Assembly: GCA_002213445.1 (NCBI GenBank)
Contig: NJIE01000011.1
Location: 1 to 64,000, forward strand
DNA from: Xenophilus sp. AP218F
GTDB taxonomy: Bacteria; Pseudomonadota; Gammaproteobacteria; Burkholderiales; Chromobacteriaceae
Direction of reading: 5' to 3'
Length of the DNA stretch: 64,000 bases
The notes beneath the pieces were generated by a model, which was given only the letters and a program-made list of their open reading frames with translations, had not been told where the DNA came from and made no database searches. Shown piece by piece: positions 55,594-63,728 of this stretch (positions are counted from its first letter, which is position 1; each line of letters starts with the position of its first letter). The translations under genes and the position numbers were made by a program.

Positions 55594-57015
55594 TCAGCCG
55601 GCCATTTCTCCGGCCAGCTCGCCCACCCGGTACAGCGCGCGCTGGTAGGCCTCGTTCCAGGGATAGCAGCACGACAGCCGCAGGCAGTTGCGGTAACGCG
55701 CCTTGGCCGAGTACATCGCGCCGGGCACCACGGTGATGCGTTCGGCCAAGGCCGCCTGGAACAGCTGCATGGTGTCGACGCCGTTGGGCAGCTCCACCCA
55801 CAGCAGGCAGCCGCCGGAGGGCAGGGTGGCGCGGGTACCGAGCGGAAACTGGCTGGCCACCGCGCCGCGCAGCCGTTCCATCTGGCTGCTGAACTGGCGG
55901 CGGATCAGCCGCAGGTGGTGGTCGTAGCCGCCGCTTTCCAGATATTCGGCCAGCGTGGCCTCCAGCAGCGCCGGCTGGCCCAGCGAGCTGGAGAATTTCA
56001 GACGGCAGACTTCGCGCAGGAAGCGTCCCGGCGCGATCCAGCCGATGCGAAAGCCGGGCGCCAGCGTCTTGCTGTAGCTGGAGCACAGCAGCACCCAGCC
56101 GTCGCGGTCGAAGGCCTTGACCGCATCCGGCGTGGCGTGGCCGTAAAACAGCTCGGCGTGCGGCGTGTCTTCGATCAGCGGCACGCGGTAGTCGTTGACC
56201 AGCCGCGCCAGTCTCTCCTTGGCGGCCGGCGGCATGGTGCTGCCCAGCGGGTTGTGCACGGTGGGCATCGCCACCACGGCGTTGAGCCGCTTTTCCGACA
56301 GCAGCAATTCCAGCGCGTCCAGCGCCAGGCCGTCGGTGGGGTGGGTGGGGATCTCGATCACCGACAGTCCCAGGTTTTTCAGCATAGGCAGCAGCGCGAA
56401 ATAGGTGGGCGACTCCACGCCCACGGTATCGCCCGGTTTGCACACCGCGCGCAGCGCCAGTTGCAGCGCTTCGGAGCAGCCGTTGGTGATCACCACGTCT
56501 TCGGCCGCCAGCACGCAGCCCCAGCTGACCGCCCGCTGGGCGATCTGGCGACGCAGCGCTTCCAGGCCGGGCGGGAAGGGATAGTCGGTGGTCAGCTCCG
56601 GTTGCTGGCGCAACAGCCGGCCCATGATGTGCTTGAGGCGGGTGGTGGGGTAGAAGTCGCTGCCGCGCGGGCTGGCCAGCGACAGGTCGATGAAGTCGGA
56701 GCGGGTTTGCGCGTCCATCACGGTTTCGATCAGGTCGACCACTTCGCCGGCGTGGTGGGCGGCGCTCTGGCGGCGCATGCGCGGCAGCGGCAGGGTGGCG
56801 GCGGCCTTGACGTAGAAGCCGGATTGCGGCCGCGCCTCGATCAGGCCGCGGTCTTCCAGCGTGCGGTAGGTCAGCAGAATGGTGGACGGGCTGACCTTGT
56901 GCATGGCGCAGGCCTTGCGCACCGACGGCAGCCGCTCGCCGGGGCGCATCACCCCGGTCTGGATCAGTGTGATCCACTCGTTGACCAGTTGCTGATAGAC
57001 GGGTTCCTTGCTCAT
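55594..57015 (-). CDS. MocR/PdxR-type regulator (GntR DNA-binding domain fused to aminotransferase)
   Basis: 473 aa. An N-terminal winged helix (about 1-75; VYQQLVNEWITLIQTGVMRPGERLPSVRKAC) is fused to a fold-type I aminotransferase domain with PLP Lys in SSYSKTLAPGFRIGW. ATG 57015 with AGGAG nine bases upstream; a longer frame reads into the operator region. It lies divergent from a LysE-type exporter gene, with a long perfect palindrome in the spacer. MocR proteins sense PLP-amino acid adducts, so an amino-acid export response is plausible. Confidence 0.9.
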   Translation of the reverse strand: MSKEPVYQQLVNEWITLIQTGVMRPGERLPSVRKACAMHKVSPSTILLTYRTLEDRGLIEARPQSGFYVKAAATLPLPRMRRQSAAHHAGEVVDLIETVMDAQTRSDFIDLSLASPRGSDFYPTTRLKHIMGRLLRQQPELTTDYPFPPGLEALRRQIAQRAVSWGCVLAAEDVVITNGCSEALQLALRAVCKPGDTVGVESPTYFALLPMLKNLGLSVIEIPTHPTDGLALDALELLLSEKRLNAVVAMPTVHNPLGSTMPPAAKERLARLVNDYRVPLIEDTPHAELFYGHATPDAVKAFDRDGWVLLCSSYSKTLAPGFRIGWIAPGRFLREVCRLKFSSSLGQPALLEATLAEYLESGGYDHHLRLIRRQFSSQMERLRGAVASQFPLGTRATLPSGGCLLWVELPNGVDTMQLFQAALAERITVVPGAMYSAKARYRNCLRLSCCYPWNEAYQRALYRVGELAGEMAG

Positions 57016-57067
57016 TGGCGGGGCTCCTGCGGGCGGCGACAGTCCTAAGCGGTACAGTTGCCGAAAG

Positions 57068-57113
57068 TTGAGACCATAACAGTTTGTCAATTGTAAAATT
57101 GTTATGGTCTCAA
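57068..57113. promoter_or_regulatory. Palindromic operator in the MocR/LysE divergent region
   Basis: Perfect 14-bp inverted arms TTGAGACCATAACA and TGTTATGGTCTCAA, 18 bp apart, in an AT-rich spacer. It begins 52 bp from the MocR start and ends 132 bp from the exporter start. A dyad of this size is a strong candidate MocR binding site. Confidence 0.75.
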
Positions 57114-57245
57114 TTCAATTTTTCTGAATCTGTAATTGTGCGCCGCAAACGTCTACCATGACAGCCTTCCTGAATCGCATCGGCAGCCGCTCTTCGCAGA
57201 GGATGAAGCGCCAGCCTGCCGCCCTGTTTTCCGTATGGAGTGGTG

Positions 57246-57869
57246 ATGAATCTTGTCGCGCTGGTGACTTATCTGTTGGTGATGTCGATCACCCCCGGTC
57301 CGAATAATCTGGTGCTGGCCTCGTCCGGCGTCAACTACGGCTTTTCCCGCACCTTGCCCGCGCTGCTGGGCATGACGCTGGGCCTGTCGCTGCAGGTGGG
57401 CGTGCTGACCGTGTTCCTGGGCAGCCTGATGGAGTGGATGGCCTCGGTGCAGCTGTATCTGGCGGTGGCCGGCTGCGTGTATCTGCTGTGGCTGTCCTGG
57501 GGCATGGCTCGCGCCGGCCGGCACGGCGACGGGCAGGACAAGAGCAAGCCCATCGGTTTCTGGGGCGGCGTATTGTTCAACTGGCTCAATCCCAAGGTCT
57601 GGCTGATGAGCTTCAACATCGCCATGGTGTTTCTGCCGGCCAGCATGGACCCGCTGCACGCCGGGCTGATCTTCGCGCTGGTGACCTTTGTCGTCGGCCT
57701 GCCCTGCGTCGCGCTGTGGGCCGGCTCCGGCGTGGCCATCCGCCGTTTTCTGGATTCCCCGCTGCGGTTGAGGGCTTTCAACTGCAGCATGGCGGCGATG
57801 CTGGCGGCCACCGCCTTCTGGCTGCTGGCGCAAATGCTGCCGGGCCACAGCCTGCCGGCGATGATCTGA
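57246..57869 (+). CDS. LysE-family amino-acid/metabolite exporter
   Basis: 207-aa membrane protein, six predicted helices. ITPGPNNLVLASSGVNYGF near the N-terminus and FLGSLMEWM are LysE/RhtB hallmarks; the loop between helices 3 and 4 carries NWLNPKVWLM. The ATG at 57246 (GGAG just upstream) is chosen over two overlapping GTG codons. Probably regulated by the divergent MocR protein. Exported compound unknown. Confidence 0.88.
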   Translation: MNLVALVTYLLVMSITPGPNNLVLASSGVNYGFSRTLPALLGMTLGLSLQVGVLTVFLGSLMEWMASVQLYLAVAGCVYLLWLSWGMARAGRHGDGQDKSKPIGFWGGVLFNWLNPKVWLMSFNIAMVFLPASMDPLHAGLIFALVTFVVGLPCVALWAGSGVAIRRFLDSPLRLRAFNCSMAAMLAATAFWLLAQMLPGHSLPAMI

Positions 57870-57879
57870 CGACGAGGGA

Positions 57880-57910
57880 ACAGCCCGCAAGTTTGCGGGC
57901 TGTTTTGTTG
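57880..57910 (+). terminator. Terminator of the LysE-type gene
   Basis: Stem AACAGCCCGCAA / TTGCGGGCTGTT with a two-base loop core and TTTTGTT following. Confidence 0.85.
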
Positions 57911-57959
57911 CCGGCGTACAATAGCCGCTTTCCTGATTTTCCGCAGAGTCCTACCCATC

Positions 57960-59345
57960 ATGATCCGTACCCGTTTCGCTCCCAGTCCCACCGGCTACCT
58001 CCACATCGGCGGCGTGCGCACCGCGCTGTTCTCCTGGGCCTACGCCCGCAAGAATGACGGCGTGTTCGTGCTGCGCATCGAAGACACCGACCTGGAGCGC
58101 TCCACGCCGGAATCGGTGAAGGCGATCATGGACGGCATGCACTGGGTGGGCCTGGACTACGACGAAGGCCCGTTCTACCAGACCCAGCGTTTCGATCGCT
58201 ACAAGGAAGTGATCCAGCAACTGCTGGCCTCAGGCCACGCCTACCACTGCTATTGCAGCAAGGAAGAGCTGGAAGCGATGCGCGCCGAACAGGAGGCGCG
58301 CGGCGACAAGCCGCGTTACGACCGCCGCTGGCGTCCGGAGGCCGGCAAGACCCTGCCGGCCATTCCGGAAGGCGTCGAGCCGGTGGTGCGCTTCAAGACC
58401 CCGCTGTCCGGCGTAGTGGCCTGGGACGACGCGGTCAAGGGCCGCATCGAAATCTCCAACGAAGAGCTGGATGACCTGATCATCGCCCGTCCGGACGGCA
58501 GCCCCACCTACAATTTCTGCGTGGTGGTGGACGACTGGGACATGCAGATCACCCACGTGATCCGCGGCGACGACCACGTCAACAACACCCCGCGCCAGAT
58601 CAACATCCTCAAGGCGCTGAACGCCCCGCTGCCGGTGTACGGCCATCTGCCGATGATCCTGAATGAAGACGGCCAGAAGATGTCCAAGCGCCGCGACGCG
58701 GTCAGCGTGGTGGATTACGCCGACAAGGGCATCCTGCCCGAAGCGCTGCTCAACTACCTGGCGCGTCTGGGCTGGGGCCACGGCGACGACGAATTCTTCA
58801 GCATGGAGCAGTTTGTCGAATGGTTCTCGCTGGAGGCGGTCAGCCCGTCGGCCAGCCGCTTCAACCACGAAAAATTCATGTGGCTGAACGCCCAGCACAT
58901 CAAGGCCGCCGACAATGCCCGCCTGGCCGAGCTGATCGCGCCGCGTCTGGCCGCCGCCGGCGTGGAGACCGGCAAGGGGCCGGCCATCGTCGACGTGCTG
59001 GCGTTGGTGAAGGAACGGGTGCAGGACCTGAACGCGCTGGCGCTGGAAGTGGACTACTTCTACAAGAAGCGCGAGCCGGCCGCCGCCGATGTGGAAAAGC
59101 ATCTGGCCGGCGACGCCGCGGCGCGCATGGGCCGTTTCGCCGACAAGCTGGCAACGCTGGAGAGCTGGACCGCGGAAAGCATCCACGAGCTGTTCAAGCC
59201 CTTCTGCGCCGAAGAGGGCATCAAGATGGGCCAACTGGGCATGCCGCTGCGCGTGCTGGTGTGCGGCACCACCCAGACCCCGTCGGTGGACGCCGTATTG
59301 GCCCTGATCGGCAAGGAAGAAGTGCTGCGTCGCCTGCGCGGCTGA
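57960..59345 (+). CDS. gltX: Glutamyl-tRNA synthetase
   Basis: 461-aa class I synthetase. HIGH-like HIGG near residue 16 (PSPTGYLHIGGVRTALFSW), KMSKR at about residue 241 (GQKMSKRRD), and CYCSKEELEAMR in the connective domain. It charges tRNA-Glu. ATG at 57960. Monocistronic, with terminators on both sides. Confidence 0.97.
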   Translation: MIRTRFAPSPTGYLHIGGVRTALFSWAYARKNDGVFVLRIEDTDLERSTPESVKAIMDGMHWVGLDYDEGPFYQTQRFDRYKEVIQQLLASGHAYHCYCSKEELEAMRAEQEARGDKPRYDRRWRPEAGKTLPAIPEGVEPVVRFKTPLSGVVAWDDAVKGRIEISNEELDDLIIARPDGSPTYNFCVVVDDWDMQITHVIRGDDHVNNTPRQINILKALNAPLPVYGHLPMILNEDGQKMSKRRDAVSVVDYADKGILPEALLNYLARLGWGHGDDEFFSMEQFVEWFSLEAVSPSASRFNHEKFMWLNAQHIKAADNARLAELIAPRLAAAGVETGKGPAIVDVLALVKERVQDLNALALEVDYFYKKREPAAADVEKHLAGDAAARMGRFADKLATLESWTAESIHELFKPFCAEEGIKMGQLGMPLRVLVCGTTQTPSVDAVLALIGKEEVLRRLRG

Positions 59346-59374
59346 GCGCGCGCCTGTCGCTCGCATCAAACGTC

Positions 59375-59403
59375 AAGCCCTGCCGATTGGCAGGGCTTTT
59401 GTT
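59375..59403 (+). terminator. Terminator of gltX
   Basis: A 10-bp stem AAGCCCTGCC / GGCAGGGCTT with a GATT loop, followed by TTTGTTTG. Confidence 0.9.
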
Positions 59404-59481
59404 TGCGCGGCGCGCTTTCGCTTCCGGGCCGCATCGGCGGCGCGGCGTCGGGTCATGCGTCGAGGCCGGGCCGGGGCCAGC

Positions 59482-60075
59482 TCACTCGGCCGCGCCGCTG
59501 ATCTTGCGCCGCAGCCAGTAATCCACGCTGACGTAACGGCCGCCGCCGTAAAAGAACAGCACCAGCAGCATCACGAAATAGGTGGCGGCGAACTCCATGC
59601 CGTTGTTGAGGATGACCGGGTCGCCCAGCTCGGTGATGTAGTTGTAGCGGCCAGGGAAGTTCTCGGCCAGCCAGGACAGGAAGCCGGCCAGGCGCTGGCT
59701 GGACTCCATGTCCTTGCCGGCGATGGCCAGCCAGCCGCGCGGCCAGTGCACCATGGCGCTGGCCGCGCTCATCAACACCATCATCGGGACCGCCATGACG
59801 CGGGTGAACAGCCCCAGCGCGATGCAAACCAGGCCCAATACCTCGGTGGCCGCCGCCAGAAAGGCGAGCAGCATCGGAAAGGGCAGCCCCAGCCCGCCTT
59901 CGCTGGCCGGCGCGCCGAACCAGACGACGGCTTCGCTGAAGCCGGCCACTTTGGAATGCGCGCCCACGTAGATCACGGGCAGCAGATAGAGGCGGATGCC
60001 CAGCAGCGCGATGAAGTCGCAACGCTGGCAGGCGGCGACCGCCCGGTCGAAATAGCCTATGGCCTTGGCAATCAT
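59482..60075 (-). CDS. DoxX-family membrane protein of the RiPP cluster
   Basis: 197-aa DoxX/DoxD-like integral membrane protein with about four helices (GIRLYLLPVIYVGAHSKVAGF, FPMLLAFLAAATEVLGLVCIALGL, MAVPMMVLMSAASAM, YFVMLLVLFFY). ATG 60075 with AAGGAG. Last gene of a minus-strand run (MBL-fold protein, precursor, MNIO enzyme, DUF2063 partner, DoxX). In Hvf/bufferin clusters the DoxX protein is the fourth gene; its exact role is not settled, possibly redox support for cysteine chemistry. A GC hairpin lies in the 77-bp gap before it. Confidence 0.88.
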   Translation of the reverse strand: MIAKAIGYFDRAVAACQRCDFIALLGIRLYLLPVIYVGAHSKVAGFSEAVVWFGAPASEGGLGLPFPMLLAFLAAATEVLGLVCIALGLFTRVMAVPMMVLMSAASAMVHWPRGWLAIAGKDMESSQRLAGFLSWLAENFPGRYNYITELGDPVILNNGMEFAATYFVMLLVLFFYGGGRYVSVDYWLRRKISGAAE

Positions 60076-60099
60076 GTTTTTGCTCCTTGTTGATGGCTT

Positions 60100-60118
60100 G
60101 CCCCGCTGAGAGCGGGGC
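60100..60118 (-). other. Hairpin between hvfC-like and doxX-like genes
   Basis: Perfect 8-bp stem GCCCCGCT / AGCGGGGC around GAG, with no T-run. May stabilise the upstream part of the transcript or reduce expression of the DoxX gene. Confidence 0.45.
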
Positions 60119-60152
60119 GCGGTCTGGCCGCGCCAGCCGGTTGGGTACTGGT

Positions 60153-60803
60153 TCAGGCGGGGTGGCTGCGGATCAGGCCCAGCGCGGCGGCGGCGTCTAT
60201 CCAGTTCCGCAGCCGCGCTGCGTCGACTCCGGCCGCAGACGCCAATTCCGCGTACGCGCGCGGTTGATCCAGCAGCGCAAGCAGCCGGGCGTCCAGCGGC
60301 GTCAGCGGTTTTTGCCATACCCGGTGCCGCGCGTCCCGGAAAACGGCGAAAGGGCCTTGCAGGTTTTCCGCCGGCAAGTCCAGCTGGATGCAGACCAGCG
60401 TGGGGTTGCGCGTCAGCCGCGCGTCCGGCGAGGCCGGCGCTGCCATGCTTTCCTCTACCCGCGCCTCGTCGATTTCGGCCTGAAACAGCGTCCACTCGTA
60501 CTCCAGCAACTGGCGCTGGGCAGCCGGCAAGCGCGGCTGCATGAAGAGCAGGAATTCGGTGGCGATCTGGTGATGGGCCGGCCGGCTGGCGTGGTGCCGT
60601 CGCAAGAAGTCGTCCGCCTGGCGGCGGACGCTGTCCGGGCCCAGCCGGCGCGAGTAGAGCGGAAAAGCATGCGCGACGACGTCCTCGACGTTTTCGCGCA
60701 GCAGTCCGGCGTAAAGCTTTTCGGCGGGCGAAACGGCGGCCGCCAGGCCGCGCAGCGCGCGGTTGAAGTCCTGGACGGAAACTGCGGTCGGCGTGGCGTT
60801 CAT
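60153..60803 (-). CDS. hvfC: DUF2063 partner protein (HvfC/BufC-like)
   Basis: 216 aa of the DUF2063 family, which acts as the precursor-recognition partner of DUF692 enzymes. VSVQDFNRALRGLAAAV at the N-terminus, FPLYSRRLGPDSVRRQADDFLRRH and EFLLFMQPRLPAAQRQLLEYEWTLF are recognisable; the rest (about 120-216) is a winged-helix-like C-terminal domain. ATG 60803 with GAGGAG, 10 bases after the enzyme stop. Family assignment firm; role by analogy with Haemophilus HvfC and bufferin BufC. Confidence 0.88.
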   Translation of the reverse strand: MNATPTAVSVQDFNRALRGLAAAVSPAEKLYAGLLRENVEDVVAHAFPLYSRRLGPDSVRRQADDFLRRHHASRPAHHQIATEFLLFMQPRLPAAQRQLLEYEWTLFQAEIDEARVEESMAAPASPDARLTRNPTLVCIQLDLPAENLQGPFAVFRDARHRVWQKPLTPLDARLLALLDQPRAYAELASAAGVDAARLRNWIDAAAALGLIRSHPA

Positions 60804-60813
60804 CCTGTTCTCC

Positions 60814-61653
60814 TCAAGCGGCGAGCGCGGCGCGTCCATGAATCGCCGCGCGCAGCGCCTCAGCCTCCGCTCGCAGCTCGGACAGCGGCGGAATATGGTT
60901 GTCGCGCTCCAGCACAAAGGGCCGCGGGCCGTGGCGGGCGACGGCGTCGCGCGCCAGCCGGATCACGCCGTCGCACACCGCGTCGCCATGCGTGTCCAGC
61001 ACCAGATCGTCGTCCCGGCGCCAGTGGCCGGCCAGATGGAAGTAGCGGATGGCGGCGGAGGGCAGGGCGCGGATGAAGGCTTGCGCGTCAAGGCCGTGGT
61101 TGCTGGCGTTGACGTAGACGTTGTTGATGTCCAGCAGCAGCTCGCAGCCGCTTTGCTCGACGATGGCGGCGATGAATTCCTCCTCCGGCATCTGATCGGG
61201 GTAGGCGTGGTAGTAGCTGATGTTTTCCAAGACCAGCGGCCGGCGCAGGATGTCCTGCGCCTGGCGGGCCTTGCCGGCGATCAGGCGGGCGGCGGCAGCG
61301 TCGCGGCGCACCGGCAGCAAGTCGTACAGATAGCCCTGCTCGTCGCGCGCGTAGCTCAGGTGGTCGCTGTATACCTCGATCCGGTAATCATCGAGAAAGC
61401 GTTTCACCCGGCGCAGGAAATCGACGTTCAAGGGCAGCGGGTCGCCGATGGACAGGCTCAGGCCGTGCGCGACCAGCGGATATCGGGCGGCGATCCGGTC
61501 CAGTTGCGCCCGTTTGCGGCCGCCTATCTCCAGCCAGTTCTCCACGGTGATTTCCAGGAAGTCGATGCCGGGCAGAGCCGGGCCGTCGGCCAGCCGCGCC
61601 GCGTGTTCGGCGCGCAGGCCAAGCCCGGCGGCCGCGGCGGCTATTGTCCGCAT
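60814..61653 (-). CDS. hvfB: DUF692 multinuclear iron oxidative enzyme (MNIO; HvfB/BufB-like)
   Basis: 279 aa, TIM-barrel iron enzyme. DUF692 hallmarks in order: GIDFLEITVENWLEIGG, VAHGLSLSIG, SDHLSYA, LVLENISYY, ELLLDINNVYVNASNHG, YFHLAGH and DTHGDAV; these supply the His/Asp/Glu/Asn iron ligands. MNIOs of this type oxidise Cys residues of a precursor peptide to heterocycles. ATG 61653 with GGAGGG; the start overlaps the precursor's 3' end by 13 bases, a sign of tight coupling. Which modification occurs here is not known. Confidence 0.92.
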   Translation of the reverse strand: MRTIAAAAAGLGLRAEHAARLADGPALPGIDFLEITVENWLEIGGRKRAQLDRIAARYPLVAHGLSLSIGDPLPLNVDFLRRVKRFLDDYRIEVYSDHLSYARDEQGYLYDLLPVRRDAAAARLIAGKARQAQDILRRPLVLENISYYHAYPDQMPEEEFIAAIVEQSGCELLLDINNVYVNASNHGLDAQAFIRALPSAAIRYFHLAGHWRRDDDLVLDTHGDAVCDGVIRLARDAVARHGPRPFVLERDNHIPPLSELRAEAEALRAAIHGRAALAA

Positions 61654-61937
61654 ACGCCCTCCGTTACCCTGGTGTCGCAAGCCTCGGCCTGGATGCCCTG
61701 GCCGGATTTGCCGCACTTGCCGTCGCGGGCGCGCACCAGCTGATCTTGCGGATCGTGGCGGATGTCGGCCTTTTCATACATTTTCACCGTGCCGCACTTG
61801 CCGCTGGCGCATTTGCCGCCATGGCCGCTCTGGCTCTTGACCTCTTTGGCCGGGGCGCTGGCGTCGGCCAGGGCCGGCCCGGCGCACAAGCCGGCCAGCG
61901 ATGTCATGGCGATGGAAAGAAGAATCTGCTTTTTCAT
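61641..61937 (-). CDS. hvfA: Cys-rich exported precursor peptide (HvfA/bufferin-type RiPP substrate)
   Basis: 98 aa. A Sec signal (MKKQILLSIAMTSLAGLCAGPALA) is followed by a Cys/Gly-rich mature part. Mature Cys at residues 43, 48, 75, 87 and 96 sit in GGKCA, SGKCG, DGKCG, EACD and EGVCG. The first two motifs are in tandem with a five-residue period, as in the EGKCG repeats of Haemophilus HvfA, but the Glu is replaced by Ser/Asp/Gly in the first three. It should be the substrate of the adjacent DUF692/DUF2063 pair, yielding a periplasmic metal (copper) binder. AAAGGGC precedes the ATG. Confidence 0.85.
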   Translation of the reverse strand: MKKQILLSIAMTSLAGLCAGPALADASAPAKEVKSQSGHGGKCASGKCGTVKMYEKADIRHDPQDQLVRARDGKCGKSGQGIQAEACDTRVTEGVCGQ

Positions 61938-61975
61938 GGAATGCCCTTTTTGCTGGCTGTGGAATCAGGCGCGGC

Positions 61976-62902
61976 CTACTTCACCGGGAAGCAGGACAGG
62001 TCGCGCGCGGCGTAAACCGGTCCGCTGTAATGCTGTCTGATGAGACGGATGGACTGCTCTTTCACGCGCAGGCTCTTGCCCATGAAGTGGTTGAGCACCA
62101 GTTTCCCGGGGCGAACGGCGGCGGCGATGCGGCCCACGGTGGACGGCTTGGCGTGCAGGAAGGCCGAGGCTTCGTCGGCGGCTTCGTCGATGGCCAGCGG
62201 CATCACCAGAATGTCCGCGTTGCGCGCGAAGTCGATGAACTCGGGCCGGCTGCCGTTTTGATCGGCGGAAATCACGATGCTGCCTTCGGCGCTGTCGATG
62301 CGGTAAGCCAGCGCCGGCACGTCGCCGTGGGGAATGCCCAGCGCGGAGACGCGCAGGCCGTCCTTGTCGTACACCGTGGTTGGCTGCGCCTTGCGGTAAT
62401 CCACGTCGGCGAGCGTCACCTTCAGCGGCAGATCGCCCGCGCCCGAAAACATGCCGGAAAGGTAGGCGTAAGCGCCGGTCTTGGCGTTGAACTGCGCTTG
62501 CATGAAACCGCTGAGGCTGGGAAACGCGCTGCCGCCGGCCGGGCCGGCGATGGCGATCTGATGGCGCGCGCGGAAAAAGTAGCTGCCTTTGAGCAGCGCC
62601 GGCAGATCGGAGACGTGGTCGGTATGAAAATGGGTAAGGCCGATGAAGGCCACGTTTTCCAGCCGGGCGCCGGATTGGCCGAAGCGCAGAAACGCGCCGC
62701 CGCCGGCGTCTATCATCGCCACGGCCTTGCCGTGCCGCCAGATCAGGCTGGCGGACGAGGCGCGGCCGTCGTCGGAAATGGGCCCGCCGCTGCCCAGCAA
62801 TTGCAGCGAAAAGGACTTGTCCTCGCATTGGGTGGCGCTGGCTTGCGCGGCGAGGGGGCCTGAGAGCAGGCAAGCGGCCAGCAACAGTATTCGCATTTTC
62901 AT
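61976..62902 (-). CDS. Exported metallo-beta-lactamase-fold hydrolase
   Basis: 308 aa with a signal peptide (MKMRILLLAACLLSGPLAAQASA). Zinc-binding HFHTDH at residues 91-96; later candidate ligands are GIPHGDV (about 200), the Asp in ISADQNGS and LNHFMG near the C-terminus. This resembles arylsulfatase/AtsA- and RNase Z-like MBL-fold proteins, but the substrate is unknown. AAGGAGA precedes the ATG. It ends only 38 bases before the precursor gene with no terminator between, so it is probably the first gene of the RiPP transcript. Confidence 0.85.
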   Translation of the reverse strand: MKMRILLLAACLLSGPLAAQASATQCEDKSFSLQLLGSGGPISDDGRASSASLIWRHGKAVAMIDAGGGAFLRFGQSGARLENVAFIGLTHFHTDHVSDLPALLKGSYFFRARHQIAIAGPAGGSAFPSLSGFMQAQFNAKTGAYAYLSGMFSGAGDLPLKVTLADVDYRKAQPTTVYDKDGLRVSALGIPHGDVPALAYRIDSAEGSIVISADQNGSRPEFIDFARNADILVMPLAIDEAADEASAFLHAKPSTVGRIAAAVRPGKLVLNHFMGKSLRVKEQSIRLIRQHYSGPVYAARDLSCFPVK

Positions 62903-63197
62903 TCCGGCGGGTCTCCTTGGGTGGGTGCGATCGGAAGGCGAAGCGGCGAAAACGTCGCGGCGGCGGCTCGTTCACATGGCGTGGCGCTGCTGTCCGGCAT
63001 GCGTCTTGCGGCCGGCTGTTGCGTTTCGCCCGATTGCCAGCAAAGTGTACTGCTCGCTTTATATAAGCGTTACGGCTTGTGTTAATTTATTAAATTAGGA
63101 AAATTAATATATCGGGCGCGGCCAACCGCGCGGCGGCGCGGCCGCCTGAGAGGGCGCGGCAGTCATCCGGTGGGCGCGAGCGCCGCCGCGCGGGCCG
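62903..63197. other. Leader and promoter region of the RiPP operon
   Basis: 295 bp without a gene. An AT-rich block (about 63055-63112) contains the promoter; between it and the first gene lies a ~150-base GC-rich leader with no riboswitch that I recognise. Confidence 0.5.
63058..63085 (-). promoter_or_regulatory. Likely promoter of the MBL/RiPP operon
   Basis: On the minus strand: TTAACA (63080-63085), a 16-bp spacer and TATAAA (63058-63063). It looks like a normal sigma70 promoter. No copper-responsive or ECF-sigma signature is recognisable, and no ECF/anti-sigma pair, which often accompanies bufferin genes, is in the window. Confidence 0.6.
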
Positions 63198-63728
63198 TCA
63201 GCGGCCGGACCTCGCCAGCCGCAGGCCCATGGGCAGCCGGGGCGTGTTGCCGTCGGCTTCGCCGTTGAGGAAATCGATGTTGTAGATCAAGGGTGGCATG
63301 CCGGGGACCGGGGTGTCGCTCCAGTATTTGGCGCTGTTGTCGTACAGTTCGACGACGCCGGGAAAGAGGGCGGCGTCGAGCGCCGGACGGCCGCAACGCC
63401 TGTCCAGCAGGCTGCCCAGCTCCTGGATCGAGGGCAGCCGCCAGCCATGGCCCAGCTTTCTGGCGTAAGCCCGGGCGTCGTCCAGCACCATCAGCTGCGG
63501 GCGGCCCTGGCAGGTTTTGCCGTTCCAGCGGCTTCCCGCGCTGCAACGCTGCCAGATCAGCCCGGTTTGCCTGTCCCGCACCTCGCCGCCTTGGGCGACG
63601 AATCGCGGCGGGGAGGCGTCTCCGGTTGTCCTGGGCGGGCACGCCGCCCGGCAGGGGCTGGCGGCCAGCGACAGCAGCAGGATGGATGCGAGGATGCCGC
63701 CGCGACGGCGTGGGCTGGGCTGGGTCAT
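63198..63728 (-). CDS. DUF1566-domain secreted protein
   Basis: 176 aa. Signal peptide (about 1-28, ending AASPCRA). DUF1566 hallmarks: VRDRQTGLIWQRC, a WNGKTCQG loop, ARKLGHGWRLPSIQEL and YWSDTPV. Such domains occur in secreted or surface proteins related to the FGE/C-type-lectin-like fold; function unknown. Four Cys in the mature part suggest two disulfides. Weak ribosome binding site. Transcribed toward the RiPP operon but separated by its promoter. Confidence 0.8.
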   Translation of the reverse strand: MTQPSPRRRGGILASILLLSLAASPCRAACPPRTTGDASPPRFVAQGGEVRDRQTGLIWQRCSAGSRWNGKTCQGRPQLMVLDDARAYARKLGHGWRLPSIQELGSLLDRRCGRPALDAALFPGVVELYDNSAKYWSDTPVPGMPPLIYNIDFLNGEADGNTPRLPMGLRLARSGR

